DNA of 64,000 nucleotides from Methylobacterium sp. GXS13 (GTDB taxonomy: Bacteria > Pseudomonadota > Alphaproteobacteria > Rhizobiales > Beijerinckiaceae): assembly GCF_001455965.1 (NCBI RefSeq), contig NZ_LKKO01000022.1, positions 1-64,000 on the forward strand, in the 5' to 3' direction. The position numbers and the translations under genes were made by a program. The stretch's first letter is position 1. Every line of letters begins with the position of its first letter. This document shows positions 62,125 to 64,000 of the stretch, in pieces. The notes under the pieces were generated by a model. It ran no database searches, was not told the DNA's origin, and worked only from the letters and a program-made list of their open reading frames with translations.

Positions 62125-63315
62125 CTATTCGGCCGCTCCGCGCAGGGCCTCGAAGGAGGAGGCGGCCTGATCGAGCCGCCGCACCGCCTCGTCGATCTCG
62201 CTGTCGCTGACGATCAGTGGCGGCAGCAGGCGAACGATGTTGTCGCCAGCCGGGATCACCAACAGGTGGGCGGCCCGGGCGGCGGCGGCGAAATCGGTGT
62301 TCGGGACGCCGAGCTTGAGGCCGAGCATCAGTCCCTCACCGCGGATCTCCTGGATCACGTGGGGATGGCGGTCGCGTAAGGCAGCGAGCTTCTGCTTGAG
62401 CAGGAGCCCGGCATGGGCAACGCGGTCGAGGAAGCCGTCCTCCAGCACCACGTCCAGCACGGCATTGCCGACTGCCATGGCGAGCGGGTTGCCGCCGAAG
62501 GTCGTGCCGTGGCTGCCGGCGGTCATGCCACGGGCCGCCTCGCGGGTGGCGAGGCAAGCGCCCATCGGGAAGCCGCCGCCAATGCCCTTGGCGACGCTCA
62601 TGATGTCGGGGGTGATGCCGGACCATTCATGGGCGAACAGCTTGCCGGTTCGCCCGACGCCGGTCTGGACCTCGTCCATGATCAGCAGCAGGCCATTCGC
62701 GTCGCAGATCTCGCGCAGGCGGCGTAGGTCCGCATATGGGATCACCCGCACGCCCCCCTCGCCCTGGATCGGCTCGATCATCAGGGCGGCGGTCTCCGGG
62801 CCGATCGCTGCCTCCAGCGCGTCGTAATCGCCGGCCGGGACCTGATCGAAGCCGTCGACCTTGGGGCCGAAGCCCTCGATGTATTTCTGCTGGCCGCCGG
62901 CCGCCAGCGTCGCCAGGGTCCGCCCGTGGAAGGCGCCCGCGAAGGTGACGATCCGGTAGCGCTCCGGATTGCCGCCGGCCGCGTGGTACTTCCGGGCGAT
63001 CTTGATCGCCGCCTCGTTGGCCTCGGCCCCCGAGTTGCAGAAGAACACCACGTCCGCGAAGGTCGCGTCCACGAGGCGCCGGCCGAAGCGCTCGCCGCCG
63101 GGGATCTCGAACAGGTTCGACGTGTGCCAGATCCGGTTCGCCTGCTCCGTGAGCGCGCCGACGAGATGCGGATGGGCGTGACCGAGGCCGTTGACCGCGA
63201 TGCCGGCGCCGAAATCGAGGTATCGCTCCCCGGCTTCCGTCACGAGCCAGGCGCCCTCGCCGCGCTCGAAGGCGAGCGGCGCGCGGACGTAGGTCGGCAG
63301 AAGGGCTGACGTCAC
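62125..63315 (-). CDS. argD: acetylornithine aminotransferase (class III PLP enzyme)
   Basis: 396 residues. The PLP Lys is K243 in [43 protein letters not shown] and [16 protein letters not shown] are the class III hallmarks, and [20 protein letters not shown] sits where the family binds the cofactor phosphate. It makes N-acetylornithine, and often succinyldiaminopimelate too. With argF and hslO it forms the usual alphaproteobacterial trio. The 283 bp between this start and the RidA gene shows no gene. Confidence 0.93.
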   Translation of the reverse strand: MTSALLPTYVRAPLAFERGEGAWLVTEAGERYLDFGAGIAVNGLGHAHPHLVGALTEQANRIWHTSNLFEIPGGERFGRRLVDATFADVVFFCNSGAEANEAAIKIARKYHAAGGNPERYRIVTFAGAFHGRTLATLAAGGQQKYIEGFGPKVDGFDQVPAGDYDALEAAIGPETAALMIEPIQGEGGVRVIPYADLRRLREICDANGLLLIMDEVQTGVGRTGKLFAHEWSGITPDIMSVAKGIGGGFPMGACLATREAARGMTAGSHGTTFGGNPLAMAVGNAVLDVVLEDGFLDRVAHAGLLLKQKLAALRDRHPHVIQEIRGEGLMLGLKLGVPNTDFAAAARAAHLLVIPAGDNIVRLLPPLIVSDSEIDEAVRRLDQAASSFEALRGAAE

Positions 63316-63598
63316 GGATCCCGTCTCCGTATCTTAGAAAGGCCCGGAGCAAGCCATAGCCGGCTCCAAATGAAAGTGCCGCCTCGTCATGGGCGGCACG
63401 CGCGCGATTACTATGAATCGACCGCCTCCTGTCAACGTTGCACGGACCATGCCGCGCGCACGGCCGCTCCGCGCGATGCTTGCGCGAACCGAATTTCGCG
63501 GTGCCTGAATGGGCTCGTCCCCCTGGCCCATCCTCTTGCGCGGCGGGGGGCGGTCATGCTCCAGCTCGCGCAGATTCGAGTCAGCGCGGGAGAATCGC
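63316..63598. promoter_or_regulatory. intergenic region between divergent argD and RidA genes
   Basis: 283 bp of somewhat reduced GC near 63400-63440 (GCGATTACTATGAATCGACC). Divergent promoters for both flanking genes are expected. I found no clear ARG box or other known operator. Confidence 0.35.
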
Positions 63599-64000
63599 AT
63601 GAGCACGATCAAGGACCGTCTCGAGAAGCTTGGCCTCACCCTGCCGAAGGCGGCGGCACCGGTCGCGAACTACGTGCCGTTCGTTCGCACCGGAAACCTC
63701 GTGGTCATCTCCGGCCAGGTCTGCTTCGGTGCGGACGGGACCATCGCCCCCGAGCATAAGGGCAAGGTCGGCGGCAGCGTCTCGCCCGAAGCCGGCAAAG
63801 CGGCCGCCCGGCTCTGCGCCCTCAACGTCCTGGCCCAGCTCGAAGCCGCAGTGGGCGATCTCGATCGCGCGTTGGAGCAATGCGTGCGGCTGGGCGGCTT
63901 CATCAACGCCGCGCCGGGTTTCTCCGCTGTGGCCGGGGTCATGAACGGCGCCTCCGACCTGATGGTCGAGCTTCTGGGCGATAGCGGCCGCCATGCCCGC
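63599..64000 (+). CDS. RidA-family (YjgF/YER057c) protein, 3' end beyond the window
   Basis: At least 134 codons from the ATG at 63599 with CGGGAGA in front, running past the edge. STIKDRLEKLGLTLPKAAAP then VANYVPFVRTGNLVVISGQV and LNVLAQLEAAVGDLDRALEQ match the longer RidA-like clade that begins with I-x-x-R-L-x-x-L-G-x-x-L-P. RidA removes reactive enamines/imines; this subfamily's substrate is not known, and the Arg that binds the carboxylate in RidA would lie near the missing end. Confidence 0.88.
   Translation, partial: MSTIKDRLEKLGLTLPKAAAPVANYVPFVRTGNLVVISGQVCFGADGTIAPEHKGKVGGSVSPEAGKAAARLCALNVLAQLEAAVGDLDRALEQCVRLGGFINAAPGFSAVAGVMNGASDLMVELLGDSGRHAR

Noticed and set aside
1-64000. tRNA, rRNA, CRISPR array, insertion sequence or prophage
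   Set aside because: No cloverleaf ending in CCA, no regularly spaced direct repeats and no transposase, integrase or phage structural protein was recognised on either strand.

Overview
The window looks like chromosomal DNA from a high-GC alphaproteobacterium of the order Hyphomicrobiales (Rhizobiales), most likely Methylobacterium or a close relative. The evidence is a very GC-rich third codon position, a yajC-secD-secF block followed by Mth938/NDUFAF3-like and NDUFAF6-like genes, the long alphaproteobacterial dCTP deaminase, a fused transaldolase/glucose-6-phosphate isomerase, and the argD-argF-hslO and nirA/nasA gene sets. This placement is inference; no marker gene here fixes the species. 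No rRNA, tRNA, transposase, phage or CRISPR locus was seen.

Layout. 0-6 kb: end of a glycosidase-like gene (possibly frameshifted), a ParD/ParE pair whose toxin has an in-frame amber codon, RNase T2, rlmJ, an outer-membrane porin with a strong terminator, an AT-rich gap and an acetyltransferase. 6-14 kb: an NlpD/EnvC-type lipoprotein, a YidB-like protein, an alpha/beta hydrolase, then yajC-secD-secF and the two complex I assembly-factor homologues. 14-17 kb (minus): serS-surE-pcm, where seryl-tRNA synthetase carries an in-frame insert of about 64 residues with atypical codon use. 17-31 kb: mostly single housekeeping or stress genes (OsmC, AAA ATPase, TonB receptor, dUTPase, CitE-like lyase, two Nudix enzymes, carbonic anhydrase, USP, HIT, cupin) and a RelE/Phd pair.

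31.7-43.5 kb is the assimilatory nitrate/nitrite block, all on the minus strand. A NirB-type FAD protein, NirA, a 4Fe-4S flavoprotein reductase, NasA and CysG follow a leader with a sigma-54-like promoter, a hexaloop hairpin fitting the ANTAR target rule and an intrinsic terminator. The NasS-NasT sensor/antiterminator pair lies just upstream. 43.5-53 kb: a GH15 enzyme, transketolase, transaldolase-glucose-6-phosphate isomerase, 6-phosphogluconate dehydrogenase and 6-phosphogluconolactonase form a sugar-phosphate operon. 53-64 kb: an HD-GYP protein, a cysteine-dioxygenase-like cupin, Lrp, Dcd, ApaG, and an arginine/polyamine group (argE-speG; argD, argF, hslO), ending in a RidA-family gene cut by the window edge.

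Several families of imperfect palindromic intergenic repeats sit between genes. One of about 94 bp occurs four times, always after the 3' end of a gene. The items I consider most worth following up are the SerRS insert, the nas leader with its cognate NasST genes, the ParE amber codon, and the NDUFAF3/NDUFAF6 pair next to SecDF.
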